A DNA stretch of 64,000 nt from contig JASKMD010000005.1 of the NCBI GenBank assembly GCA_030144725.1, positions 3,633,404-3,697,403 on the forward strand, written 5' to 3'. Source of the DNA: Haematococcus lacustris. Taxonomy: Eukaryota > Chlorophyta > Chlorophyceae > Chlamydomonadales > Haematococcaceae. This document shows, one piece after another, positions 1 to 9,918 of this stretch. Position 1 is the first letter of the stretch. Each line of letters begins with the position of its first letter. The notes under the pieces are model-generated. The model had not been told where the DNA came from, did not search any database, and was given only the letters and a program-made list of their open reading frames with translations. A program made the translations under genes and the position numbers.

Positions 1-375
1 TTAACCGTATAAGCGTTTTTTCGAAAATGGCTTTGTATTTTTCGTTTATAGACCGGCCTGTTGCGGCACAAAGCGATGTCTCTACCCAAGGAGCTACATA
101 AAGCTGTACATGATCCTTATCAACAACTTCAGCAAGATAGTGGGTCCCCGAGGTTCCAGTGTCGAAACTGCAACTTGCAAGTTACAAGAGCTGGTGTGCA
201 TAAGTAGCTTGGGACTGCCAAAGCCAAGCCAGCACCACAGCCAGGCAAATGGCTGGGTAGGGACTGCAATGCTGCATTGAACATGCAGCGCATTGGGGAG
301 AGCAGGTGCTGGCCGCTGGAGCTGTGCTACTGGCCAGACCAGGGAGCTCTACCAGCCAAGGGCAAGGAATACCCT

Positions 376-676
376 GGCCTGGGCTACAAGCGGCTGCGAG
401 ACAAGCCTCCCTAGGCCCAGCAGCAGCAGCAGGAGCCTGCTGTGGCACAGCAATGTGTGCCCCCTTTGTTAAGATGTCAATAGCTTACAATTAGTGCATG
501 CAGGCCATGCCAACTCTACATTATAGCCCTCGGGTCGGGTGGGCTCATGTGCCATGTGCACTGGGTTTACTCCACACAACCCAATAACACTGTTTGAGTC
601 GGATCTAATTAGTGGCTGCTAGTGGCTGCTAGTGGGTACTACTAATCCGGCTCAAATGGAGGCCCTAGTGAGGGAC
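376..676 (+). repeat. Dispersed repeat family A, copy 1
   Basis: About 300 bp that recurs at 8,985-9,325. Both copies share, in order, a segment starting near ggcctgggctacaagcgg, a CAG-rich run, a segment containing cttacaattagtgcatg, a segment ending at cactgggtttactccacaca, and a 3' end at ggaggccctagtgagggac. Small indels separate the copies. No coding capacity is evident, so it is probably a non-autonomous mobile element or its relic. The class is not recognised. Confidence 0.7.
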
Positions 677-977
677 AAAGGGGCTGTCTTGCCTTGCCCC
701 TGCCTGGCGTATGCTGCCCTGCTTAGATAATTAAAAACTTTAGGCCGTAGCCCTGTCAAAGGGGTCAGGCGATAGTGTAGGTGGAAGACACCCATGCCTG
801 CCTTGCCCCTGCCCGACCATTCAGCAGCAACAAATTTTACCTTCCTACTGCTCCCTTGCTGCCGCCCTTGCTGTTGTGTGTTCATGCACCTCCACCTCAG
901 TTCCACTGTGGGCACTGCCTGCAGCCCTACGTTCAGGGAGGCCGGCAGAAGTGAAGGGCTTGGCAGTCTTTTTTTGA

Positions 978-1020
978 ATTACCTTCACTGGTGGAACAGG
1001 TCGCACTATAGTTCAAGTTA
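978..1020 (+). repeat. About 40-bp direct repeat, copy 1
   Basis: The motif reads accttcact(g/a)gtggaacag, then (g/a)tcgcactata and a ttcaggttag-like end. It recurs at 2,340-2,384. The two copies bracket the gag-like ORF at 1,018-1,855, so they could be remnants of terminal or internal repeats of one retroelement. The short length prevents a firm LTR call. Confidence 0.5.
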
Positions 1021-1855
1021 GTGAGTGGTGTAAGTGTCTTTTTCATCGGCTGTCATAGCCTTGCCCTGGCTGTGGGCTTGGCTCACCTTGACACCAACCA
1101 CCTTGCGCAGGTCATCTGTTGTGTGGAACATGAGGGTTTCAGTGAGCTCCTGGTTCAAGGCGGACGCATAGCGTCGTATGTCAATGACAAACATATCGAA
1201 GTCCCTGCCCTCTAGCAAGTCCTTGCTGCTCCATTTCTTGATTACAGGCAATGTAACTCTAACATTGCTTCTGGCCACTTGTGTGGACTCTACATGCAAA
1301 GCTGCTGCTGATTCTGCACGGCTCACCGGCTCTATAGCGTGGAGACGTCCAGCTGCAGCTAGAAGCTGTTGAGCTGAGCTTGTGAAGGCATTGATCGCAG
1401 CTGTTTTGGCCTCTCCTGGCCCGGCCGCTGCGACCACTCTCGCTGCAGTTGCGACCTCTTGGGCCAGTTGCTGTACAGGCTGAGGCTAAGGTTGAGCCTG
1501 TGGTTGTGGCTGAAACTGGGGTGCACTGGGCACTGCGGTCGGCACCGCGGTCGATAAGTGAAAGGTGTTATCATTTGCAGGTGTTGTTTCGCATTGCATA
1601 CCCATTTGCGATATTGGCATACCTGCAGTGGGCGTGAAATTGAACAGCGGAACGCTGCTGGCAGCATTTTGCTGCCCCGCGCCTATGGCCGCGTTACTGG
1701 GTTGTTGGGCTGCTACATTCTGCTGCCCCGCGCCTAAGGCCGCGACATTTTGCTGCTCAGCTGCTTGCGCGCCATGGGCAGCAACATTTTGCTGTGGTAC
1801 AGTGCTCAGGTTTGCTAACCTTTGACGAACGGCTATGAAAAGGCAGACGAACGGC
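1018..1855 (-). pseudogene. gag-like retroelement ORF fragment with internal stop
   Basis: Read on the minus strand, the frame is open from about 1,855 to a stop at 1,018, except for one TAG at 1,486-1,488. The first part is Gln/Ala-rich with repeated QQNVAA and GAGQQN motifs. The second part, after the TAG, holds a charged segment (VIKKWSSKDLLEGRDFDMFV...) of the kind seen near the start of retrotransposon capsid domains. Neighbouring codons are CAG/CAA, so the TAG probably arose from a glutamine codon by a single C-to-T change. No zinc knuckle, protease or reverse transcriptase follows in any frame nearby. The gag assignment is inference from composition and repeat context. A decayed low-complexity host exon is the alternative. 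Confidence 0.4.
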
Positions 1856-2303
1856 TATTGAAGCGCTCACTTACCCATTTGATGTTTCCACCAATCCCAC
1901 AGTTGCTCGCGATAATGCCTAAGAATTAGCTCCAGATGCGGCTCCCACAGAAAACTGAGTTTACCGCGGCAGTTTGCGAGCCAATTATGCTGCTCCACAC
2001 GGCTGAAATACTTGGGGTATTCCGAGCAAGCGGTTTTTACCACGAAACTCTCGAAGTCGAATTTTGATAACCAGAGGCGTCAGCCTCGGTCGGAAAGCAT
2101 TGTTACGTGCAAACCAGCAATCAATAGGAGGTGTGGCTTAAGACCTCAGGGCGTAGACGAAGGTCAGGTCTCCGGGAGTCGAACCCGGCTTTTGACACCG
2201 GTCACCACACTTCCTACATCACACTGGTCATCAGAGGGTATATGAATGGTCGGCCTTATTGGCATATTAGCCGGGCGCATTACCACGTTACATTCCCACT
2301 CGC
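1856..2303. other. Unassigned stretch
   Basis: No ORF with recognisable content. It contains the Pol III B-box-like hairpin described separately at 2,172-2,188. Confidence 0.5.
2172..2188 (-). other. tRNA T-arm/B-box-like hairpin (tRNA-related relic)
   Basis: On the minus strand a CCGGG/CCCGG stem closes a TTCGACT loop, and GGTTCGACTCC matches the Pol III B-box consensus exactly. A convincing acceptor stem, anticodon arm and correctly spaced A-box were not found. A degenerate tRNA or a tRNA-derived SINE fragment is more likely than a functional tRNA. Confidence 0.3.
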
Positions 2304-2305
2304 AT

Positions 2306-2334
2306 AAAGAGATCTCTTTTAGAAGAGATCTCTT
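2306..2334. repeat. Paired perfect palindromes AAAGAGATCTCTTT
   Basis: A 14-bp perfect palindrome (2,306-2,319) is followed after 3 bp by a 12-bp version of the same palindrome (2,323-2,334). Together they also form a larger hairpin. They lie just before the second copy of the 40-bp direct repeat. Confidence 0.7.
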
Positions 2335-2339
2335 TTTGA

Positions 2340-2384
2340 CGTACCTTCACTAGTGGAACAGATCGCACTATAATTCAGGTTAGG
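2340..2384 (+). repeat. About 40-bp direct repeat, copy 2
   Basis: Matches 978-1,020 with a few transitions. A further shared motif, gtgtaagtgtc, follows in both places (near 1,028 and 2,431), so the homology extends past the core. Confidence 0.5.
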
Positions 2385-3171
2385 GAGGAAACTTTGGAAT
2401 TAGTTTAGTATTGACCGAGGATAGGCCCAGGGTGTAAGTGTCATTTTCTGAACCGTTACGCCTATTACGTTTTGAGCCTCAAGGTGTGACCAGAGAATGA
2501 AATAGAGCACTACGCGTGTGCAAAACATGCTCGCTCCTGCAATGTCGGATTCCCCGCACCACCAACCCGTGGTTCTATGCATATACCTCGACATATCCGC
2601 AGCCAGCCAGCCAGCATGGTGGTCGACCGCAACACAACATCCCACCTCCCGGCTCGTTAGGCTACCCTGTTGAATGTGTGCTTAGCATACAGATGCGTCC
2701 GCACAGACGCTCGTCGTGCCAGGACATCGCAGGCATATGCTGGTGTAGTGCGCTCAGGGCCCCGGCACCTCACATCCGGCCAGCTGCCATCGTCCTCTCG
2801 TAAGCTCACCCTTCCCCTAACCCTAGCCCTGCCATCCCTGCCTGTCTGCCTGCAAACCCCCTCATGCCCAGGCCAGCACATCTACCACTGCCCTTCCACT
2901 GAGCGATGTTGCCTCATGCCTTCAACCCACCCTGCCTGGTGCAGCCCTGCGGCCCCTGATGCTGGCCTGGCCCTGTTTGCCGTTGGCTGCAGACAGTCAT
3001 AGACAGGCTCTGGCAGTGAGCTGGCAGCTGACACCCCAACGGCCAGGCTCTAGCTGGGCCTGTCTGCCACCCGCCCACCTGCTGCCCCCCACCCTCCCCC
3101 CAACTGGTTGCCCCACTACCTCTCTACCCAGCCACTCAGCTGCCCTGCCTACTCCCAGGACCCCCCCTGGC
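2385..3171. other. Intergenic, 3' flank of the FtsZ2 gene
   Basis: No supported gene. Open frames here are short and lack recognisable domains. The stretch just below the FtsZ2 stop is C-rich on the plus strand and probably holds the FtsZ2 3' UTR. No TGTAA signal was spotted on the minus strand. Confidence 0.5.
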
Positions 3172-6100
3172 CTACTTGCCCTGCAGCCTACGGCGCTTCA
3201 GGAAGGCAGGGATCTCGATGCCACCCGTCCCCACTACCTCCGCCGCTTCTGCACTGGCTGGCTGGGGCAGGCGCTGCGAGGAGCCTGGGGGGCTGGACCG
3301 CTCCCCCCCTGCTGCTGCTTGGCCTGCCCTGCTGCTGCCCTGGACCCCTCGCGGCTCCGGGTCGGGGGCTGAGAAGCCGGTTGCGATGATGGTGATGCTC
3401 ACCTCCTCACCCGCCTCTGGGTCAACCACTGCGGGCAGACAGGCGACGCGGTCACAAGCAGACAGTCAAGTCAGTTGCAGCCATGCAGCCAGCCAGGCAG
3501 CCAGCCATAGACTTTGAGCCATCAGCCAGCTGGCCAGCTCAGCGGTGGGGAGGTGCTTGCATTGCCCGATACAATATTGAGGTCAAGGGAAGTCCATTCT
3601 TGAGTCTGACACCCGCGAGGTTTACTGCTTCAGAGAATGGGTTGCAAACAGGGTAGGCAGCCCACATGACATGGCAGGACATGGCAGGACATGGCGGTAC
3701 CGGGATGTGCTGGGCTGTGATTTGCTGGGTAGCGCGAGGGACTGACCTGCCCCAAAGATGAGGTTGGCGTTCGGGTCCACCATGTCATATATGACTTCCG
3801 CAGCTTGGTTGACCTGTGAGTACACACAGAGGCAGCCCAGGGGAGAGGGACAGGCAACTCCTCATCCATAGGCCGTGGGTGGGGTTAGGGGGATAGGGGG
3901 GGAGCCAGGGGGATAGGGGGGGAGCCAGGATGAGGGCCAGCGGGAGGGCCAGGTGCCTTGAGGGCATGTCTTGCATGGCTGGCTGGTCCTCAGATTGACC
4001 ATGACTGATGATGTGGTGGGTGCAGTGCGTGACCCAACAACACTGAACAATACGGTGGGTGGGTGGGTGGGTCCTGCTCACCTCGAACAGGGTCATGCCG
4101 GGTGGCCCAGTGATGTTCCACACCACGCCCGTGGCCTTCTCAATACCCACATCCAGCAGGGGCGAGGAGACGGCCATGAGGGCAGCGGCGCGCGCTCGGT
4201 CCTTGCCTGTGCCGTACCCCTGGCCCATGAGGGAGGAGCCGGCGTTGCTCATGATGGCGCGCACGTCCGCAAAGTCAACGTTGACCAGGCCAGGCACCTG
4301 AAGCACAGAAGCAGGCGATGACATTGGCTCAGGGACGTGTCGTCACTGCATAGCGACTACCTCATCATCTCCTTTCAACAGCCTGCAACAAGCACCTGCC
4401 CCTACCCTACCCTACCCGCAGCCGCACTGCCTGTCGGTCCTGGGCTCTGCTGATGCAGCTGCTGCTGCTGCTGCTGCGTTGACGCACTGTGATGATGTCG
4501 CTGATGCCGCGCACGCCCTGGCGCAGCACATCGTCTGCCATCTTGAAGGCGTCCCGGATGGGCACGTTGCTGTCCATGGCTGCAGTGGGGGCACAAGGGG
4601 GGTGGGTAGTGTGAGACCAGGCAGGGGTGCAGGCAGGGAGGCAAGGAGGAGGGCAGGCAAGCAGTTGGGCAGGCAGGGGGTGACCAGGCAGGCAGGGTGC
4701 AGGGGGAGTGGGTGACACAACCTTGCGTAGTCATTGGTTTTAGAGGGAAAAATTAGCCGCAACAGACTACTTGGCAGCAACAGCCTGACAACATGCGTCA
4801 GCGGTGGGAAGGCGCTTGCTGATGATGCCCTGTGCTACCCAGCTGGTCTCAGTTGGCCTGCTCAGTGCAGCTCTGCCTGGCAGCAGGTGTGGCAGGGGTC
4901 TGGCAGCAGGCCCACCAGTGAGCAGGCGGTCGTTGGGGATGACGATCAGGGTGTCCACAGACGCTTTCAACTGGGCCAGGGCGGTGCGAGCCTGCGGGGC
5001 AAGGTTGGGTCCAGGCAAACCAGGCATGGCTGCTTGCATGGCTGCAGTGCGTGCTGCCACAGGCCACCTGGCACCTTGCCTGCCCTGATACCTCCATCCC
5101 AGCACCACCCCCTCACAGCTCCTCCCCTGCTCTGCTGCCAGCCTTGCATCTTGCAAACCAGCTGCTGGCTGCTGCCCAGCCTTATCCTGCCCTTCTGGTC
5201 CTGCCGACCAGACCGAGAACTCGAGACCCTGCCTCACCCGCCATAACATGTTTACAGCCGGCACCCTACATGCCCCTCACCCAGGGCTGGCTGCCCACGT
5301 GCCCCACACCAGTTCCTACAAACACCTTGCTATGGTTGGCAGCTGCAGGTGAGATGAGCCTGCCTGCAGCGAGCCTGCCCAGGCACTGGCTCGTTTTCTC
5401 CCTTCACACCGCAAGCCCTGGTCAGAGGCCCACCCCTCCCAGACGCAGGCAGAGAGCACTGGGCTTGACTGCTGCTGCACTGGTTCAGCACTTGCAGTAA
5501 TGCCAGACTAGCGCCCTTCCCCTTGTCCCCTGCAGCCCCACCTGATCAGGCTGCTGCTACAACACACTGCCCAATGCTGGCCAGAAGCAGGCTAGTGGGA
5601 TGGAGCAGGTTATGCAAGGGAAAGCTGTTGGTACTTGAGACTTCAAAAGACAATGCTGTGGCTACAACACACAGCCAGGCCTCGATAGTGCGCTGCCGCC
5701 CTTCCCACCCGCTGGTCAGAGGCTGGCTTTTTTATGAGGCCCCCTAAAGATGTGAGGCAGGCTGCTGCCGCTGCCACACGCATGGTGGCTCATGTGCTCC
5801 CCCACCGGCCTCACTGTGGCCCTGCACTGTGACAGCAGCCTGCACTGTGTGACAGCAGCCTGCACTGTGTGACAGCAGCCTGCACTGTGTGACAGCAGCC
5901 TGCACTGTGTGACAGCAGCCTGCACTGTGTGACAGCAGCCTGCACTGTGTGACAGCAGCCTGCACTGTGACACAGCAGCCTGCACTGTGTGACAGCAGCC
6001 TGCACTGTGTGACAGCAGCCTGCGCTGTGTGACAGCAGCCTGCGCTGTGTGACAGCAGCCTGCGCTGTGTGACAGCAGCCTGCACTGTGTGACAGCAGCC

Positions 6101-8432
6101 TGCACTGTGTGACAGCAGCCTGCACTGTGTGACAGCAGCCTGCACTGTGTGACAGCAGCCTGCACTGTGTGACAGCAGCCTGCACTGTGTGACAGCAGCC
6201 TGCACTGTGTGACAGCAGCCTGCACTGTGTGACAGCAGCCTGCACTGTGTGACAGCAGCCTGCACTGTGTGACAGCAGCCTGCACTGTGTGACAGCAGCC
6301 TGCACTGTGTGACAGCAGCCTGCACTGTGTGACAGCAGCCTGCACTGTGACACAGCAGCCTGCACTGTGTGACAGCAGCCTGCACTGTGTGACAGCAGCC
6401 TGCACTGTGTGACAGCAGCCTGCACTGTGTGACAGCAGCCTGCACTGTGTGACAGCAGCCTGCACTGTGTGACAGCAGCCTGCACTGTGTGACAGCAGCC
6501 TGCACTGTGTGACAGCAGCCTGCACTGTGTGACAGCAGCCTGCACTGTGTGACAGCAGCCTGCACTGTGTGACAGCAGCCTGCACTGTGTGACAGCAGCC
6601 TGCACTGTGTGACAGCAGCCTGCTGATCAGAGGCTGGTCTGGTGGAGCCTCTCACCTGGTTGGAGCGCTGCCGCCCCTCGAACATGAAGGGCATGGTGAC
6701 GATGCCGACTGTGAGGATGCCCAGCTCCTTGGCCACAGCAGCCACCACGGGCGCTGCGCCGCTGCCAGTGCCACCACCCATGCCTGCCTGCAGCAGCAGC
6801 AGCAGGAGCATGGGGCGCCGTCAGCACGCCACGACAAGGTGTGGAAGACAATCAGGCAGAGGGTGAGGCAGGCAGAAGAGGGAAGGCAGGGGTCCAGCAA
6901 GGGGACAGCGGGGCAGGACATCAAACAGACTGGCGGTCACAGGGGTCACAGGGGCAGGGCAGCGAGGGCAAGGGAGTACAAGGCGGCTAGGGCCAGGCGG
7001 CAAGGGGGTGTGAGAGGGTGCTCACCGTCACAAACACCATGTCGGAGCCTTGCAGCGCATCAGCAATGGCCTGGCTGCTCTCCTGGGCGGCACGCTGCAC
7101 AGTGGGCATGGCAGCAGGGGGCTTGACTGCTGATCACACTGCTCTGCGCCTTAATTTCCCTGGTCGAGCTCACAAACACTCTATCATGTAGAGGGGACAG
7201 GGTGCTGCTGGACACCCAGTGGTGAGCCATGGGGCAGAGATCTGCATGGGCCGCATGGGCTGCATGGGCTGTGGCATGACTGGGTAGACCGGGTCCCCAT
7301 GGGGCGCACACACATGGCCAGCACCTGCTCCCTTCTCAAGAGCCCCCTTGAGGTCTAAGGCAGGCTGCTGCCGCTACGACACATGCCATGAACTCCCCAC
7401 CAGCATCACTGTGGCACTGCACTGAGCTGCAAGCTACACAGGGCAGCACTGCAGGCATTCCACAAGAACAGCATTGCTGCTCCTGAGGCGGCTTCCCACA
7501 TCGTGCTACCAGGTGTGCTGAATGCTGGCTTCAGGGTCGCAGGCATTGGGATGACCAGGAGCTGGCCCACTGCTGGCCAGCAGCTGGCTGGTGGGATGGA
7601 GCAGCAGGTAATGCAAGGGAAAGCTGTTGGCCCTTGAGACTTCTGCAGCTGTGGCTGCTGCTCCTGCTGGCCCTGCTGCTGGCCCTGCAGCTGACCCTGG
7701 TGCATTGCGGTTGCGCTGCTACCCTCAGGGCTAGCTCTGCAGGTGCTGGCTACCTTCATGGCATTTTCATGTGGGCAGGTCTTGGCTTACCCACCATGCC
7801 AACCTCAGGGTTGCCTCCCGCACCCAGACCACGTGTCAGCTTGCTGCCAATCTGAACTTTGTGGGCATCTGGCACTGGGGAGGTTTGGAGGGCCTGCATG
7901 GAGCAGCCATGGGGCATGCGGTGTGTGCATGTGTGTTGGGTGAGCAAATGCCCAGTGCTAGGAGCATTGAACGATGCATGGAAGCAGAAGGTGCAAAGGG
8001 GGCTGCTTACCTGGGCATCTGTGTTGGCCACCCAGAACTCGATACCATGGATGTCACTGTTGACCATGTTGTTCACTGCGTTACTGCCACCCCCGCCAAC
8101 TCCAAACACCTGCAGCGATGTTGCAAGCAACATACACTTCATGAAAATACACTTCATTATCGATGGTTGCTGTGGTGGTTACGTGCAAGCTATTGCACGG
8201 GGTATCAATCGTTTGGGCTCAGCAGCACAGCACCTCAACAGAACATAATGCGGTACATCACCTTGATGACTGCTTCCTCGCTGTTGCGCAAGAGGTTGCC
8301 ATTAGAAGCGGCAGCCGCACTGATTCGCCTGTGCAGTTGGAGCGCCTGCACCTGTGCTTGTTGTAGCTGTGGGGCACCGTAACATCGCTGCGCGACTCTT
8401 GACGTCGGTGCGAACCGGGCTTGACCCAGCAT
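3172..8432 (-). CDS. FTSZ2: Plastid division GTPase FtsZ2 (ten exons)
   Basis: Tubulin-like GTPase that forms the plastid division ring. Exons in coding order: 8432-8262, 8109-8011, 7893-7795, 7094-7026, 6787-6656, 4991-4916, 4579-4488, 4297-4082, 3813-3747, 3428-3172. Every junction is GT...AG with consistent phase, giving 425 aa. Residues 1-50 look like a plastid transit peptide (basic, Ala/Gln-rich). The GTPase domain starts at [12 protein letters not shown] (58 on). The tubulin signature GGGTGSG lies at 150-156, and the synergy loop NVDFAD with its catalytic acidic residues at 252-257. The C-terminal peptide IEIPAFLK (411-418) is the ARC6-binding core peptide of FtsZ2 and is absent from FtsZ1, which decides the subclass. 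All conserved blocks are intact, so the gene is probably functional. Exon 3 ends in ATG|GTGGGT, chosen over a stronger GTAAGC nearby because only it keeps frame and family length. The next gene upstream lies on the same strand 1.5 kb away. Confidence 0.93.
5823..6620. repeat. 20-bp minisatellite in FtsZ2 intron 5
   Basis: Thirty-nine uninterrupted copies of tgcactgtgtgacagcagcc (5,841-6,620), preceded by one 18-bp copy. Variants are few: a shuffled tgacacag form at 5,961 and 6,341 (380 bp apart) and three adjacent tgcgctg units at 6,021-6,080. The tract fills half of the 1,664-bp intron between the exons ending at 6,656 and starting at 4,991. The unit has no stop in any minus-strand frame, which creates long artefactual ORFs. 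Confidence 0.97.
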
Positions 8433-8948
8433 CTTTAGCTGATATCAAGGTTGGTGCGGGGTTATATTCAGGTGTTTAGACGAACGAATGCTCGACGACC
8501 GGTAGAAATGATGGTTGAAATTCATTATTTTGTCAAGGTCAGCCATGTCGAGAAAGGGCACTGTCTACCTGGTCTACCCAAAGCGAGCCAAGTCTACCTG
8601 GTGTGCGTTACAAGCTACACTTATAGCAACGCGTCGATTGGGGCAACCTAAGCAATGACACAGAGGCATCTGGAGGTGAACATGTGATTTCAATACATGT
8701 TTGCTTATCGGAGTGGCCTACAATTCTTGCATTGCAAGGTTGAGTTGTCCTGCTGCGAGCCTAGACCTTACAGAGAGCCCTGCATGTTCGGCAATGACAC
8801 TCGCTTACACGTCGCGCTAACGTGCTGTTACCAGGGTGGCCCGCATTAACTGTTGATTGTAATCTGTGACAGGGCTACAGGCTGTAGTACAGCTCGGGGT
8901 ATGCTTGTGAGGTTGTATGACGCTGATGTGGTGTCATACACAATGCTA
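8433..8948. promoter_or_regulatory. 5' flank of FtsZ2, presumptive promoter region
   Basis: AT-richer than the neighbouring DNA and without a supported ORF. It lies immediately upstream of the FtsZ2 start at 8,432 on the minus strand. No clear TATA box or named motif was recognised, so the assignment rests on position only. Confidence 0.35.
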
Positions 8949-9381
8949 GGAAATTAGGTATTGGTGCCGGCTGTTCTAGGAAGTGGCCTGGGCTACAAGC
9001 GGCTGCGAGACCAGCCACCGAAGGCCCAGCAGCAGCAGCAGCAGCAGCAGCCTGCTGAGGCACAGTAGTGTGTGCCCCCCCCATCTGAGCTGTCATCAGC
9101 TTACAATTAGTGCATGTTTTGTCATGCCAAGTCTACACGATAGCCCTAACGGGTCAGGCAACAATGTAGGTGGTAGGCGGCTCATGTGCCATGTGCACTG
9201 GGTTTACTCCACACAGCCCAATAACACCATTTGAGTCGGGCCACTATTGCCCACTAGTATATTCCCGCTAGTGCCTGCTAGTGGCTACTACTGGTCCGGC
9301 TCAAATGGAGGCCCTAGTGAGGGACCGACAGTTCGGATTACATATAACGCATCTCCTAGTAGTAGGGGAGCTATGCGCTGA
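8949..9381 (+). repeat. Nested repeats: family A copy 2 inserted in family B
   Basis: The outer ends (8,949-8,980 and about 9,338-9,381) match the contiguous family B copy at 17,055-17,129. The inner part (8,985-9,325) matches family A at 376-676. Family B is uninterrupted at 17.06 kb, so family A appears to have inserted into family B here. A (CAG)n run lies near 9,030. Confidence 0.65.
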
Positions 9382-9918
9382 ATGCTGCAACCATGGCTAC
9401 AACCATGACTGGCCTACAACCATGACTGGCATGCACTGACACAAACTGCCACAGCTCAAAGGGGGGCCTGAAGCACACTACTGTGCCACAAGCTGCTGAG
9501 GATGCTGCTGCTGCTGAGCCTTGCTGTGGGGCTCGTCCATAGCCGCCGCCTTCCCGGCTGTGGTCCCAGCGGGGTGGAGGGAGAGCGCTGGCGCCAGGGA
9601 GGCTGCTGTGGGCGCTGCCTTGCTGCCTTGGGCATGCAGGAGCTTGCATGGAGCACCACGTTGGCCCCATACTATCCCATCCGTCATACCTCTGGCTCCA
9701 TGCTGCAAGAATAGCAACAGGCGGGGGTCCACCTCATCTGCAAGAGGCCTCCTGCTTGTGGGCATGGTGGGCTGTCCGCAGTCCAGCTGTTCTTTCCATC
9801 CTGCACCTGGTCATTCACTGCCCAGTTGACGTGCCTGGTGTGCTGCTTAGCCACCAACACTACCCGACATGGCTGCACAGTGTGATGCATGGCCCCGGCA
9901 GAGTGAGGGCCGGGGGGC
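9382..9918. other. Intergenic, 3' flank of the RFWD3-like gene
   Basis: No supported gene. Short open frames here are CAG/CTG-rich and lack recognisable domains. The 3' UTR of the minus-strand gene above probably lies here. Confidence 0.45.

Noticed and set aside
2161..2240. Functional tRNA gene on the minus strand
   Set aside because: Only the T-arm/B-box is convincing. The acceptor stem, anticodon arm and A-box spacing do not fit.
5841..6620. CRISPR-like array
   Set aside because: The units are contiguous with no spacers, and the context is a eukaryotic intron.
5716..6811. Long minus-strand ORFs of 264-355 codons over the 20-bp repeat
   Set aside because: They are products of a stop-free 20-bp unit read in every frame. 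Only the first 44 codons from 6,787 are a real FtsZ2 exon, which ends at the donor after 6,656.
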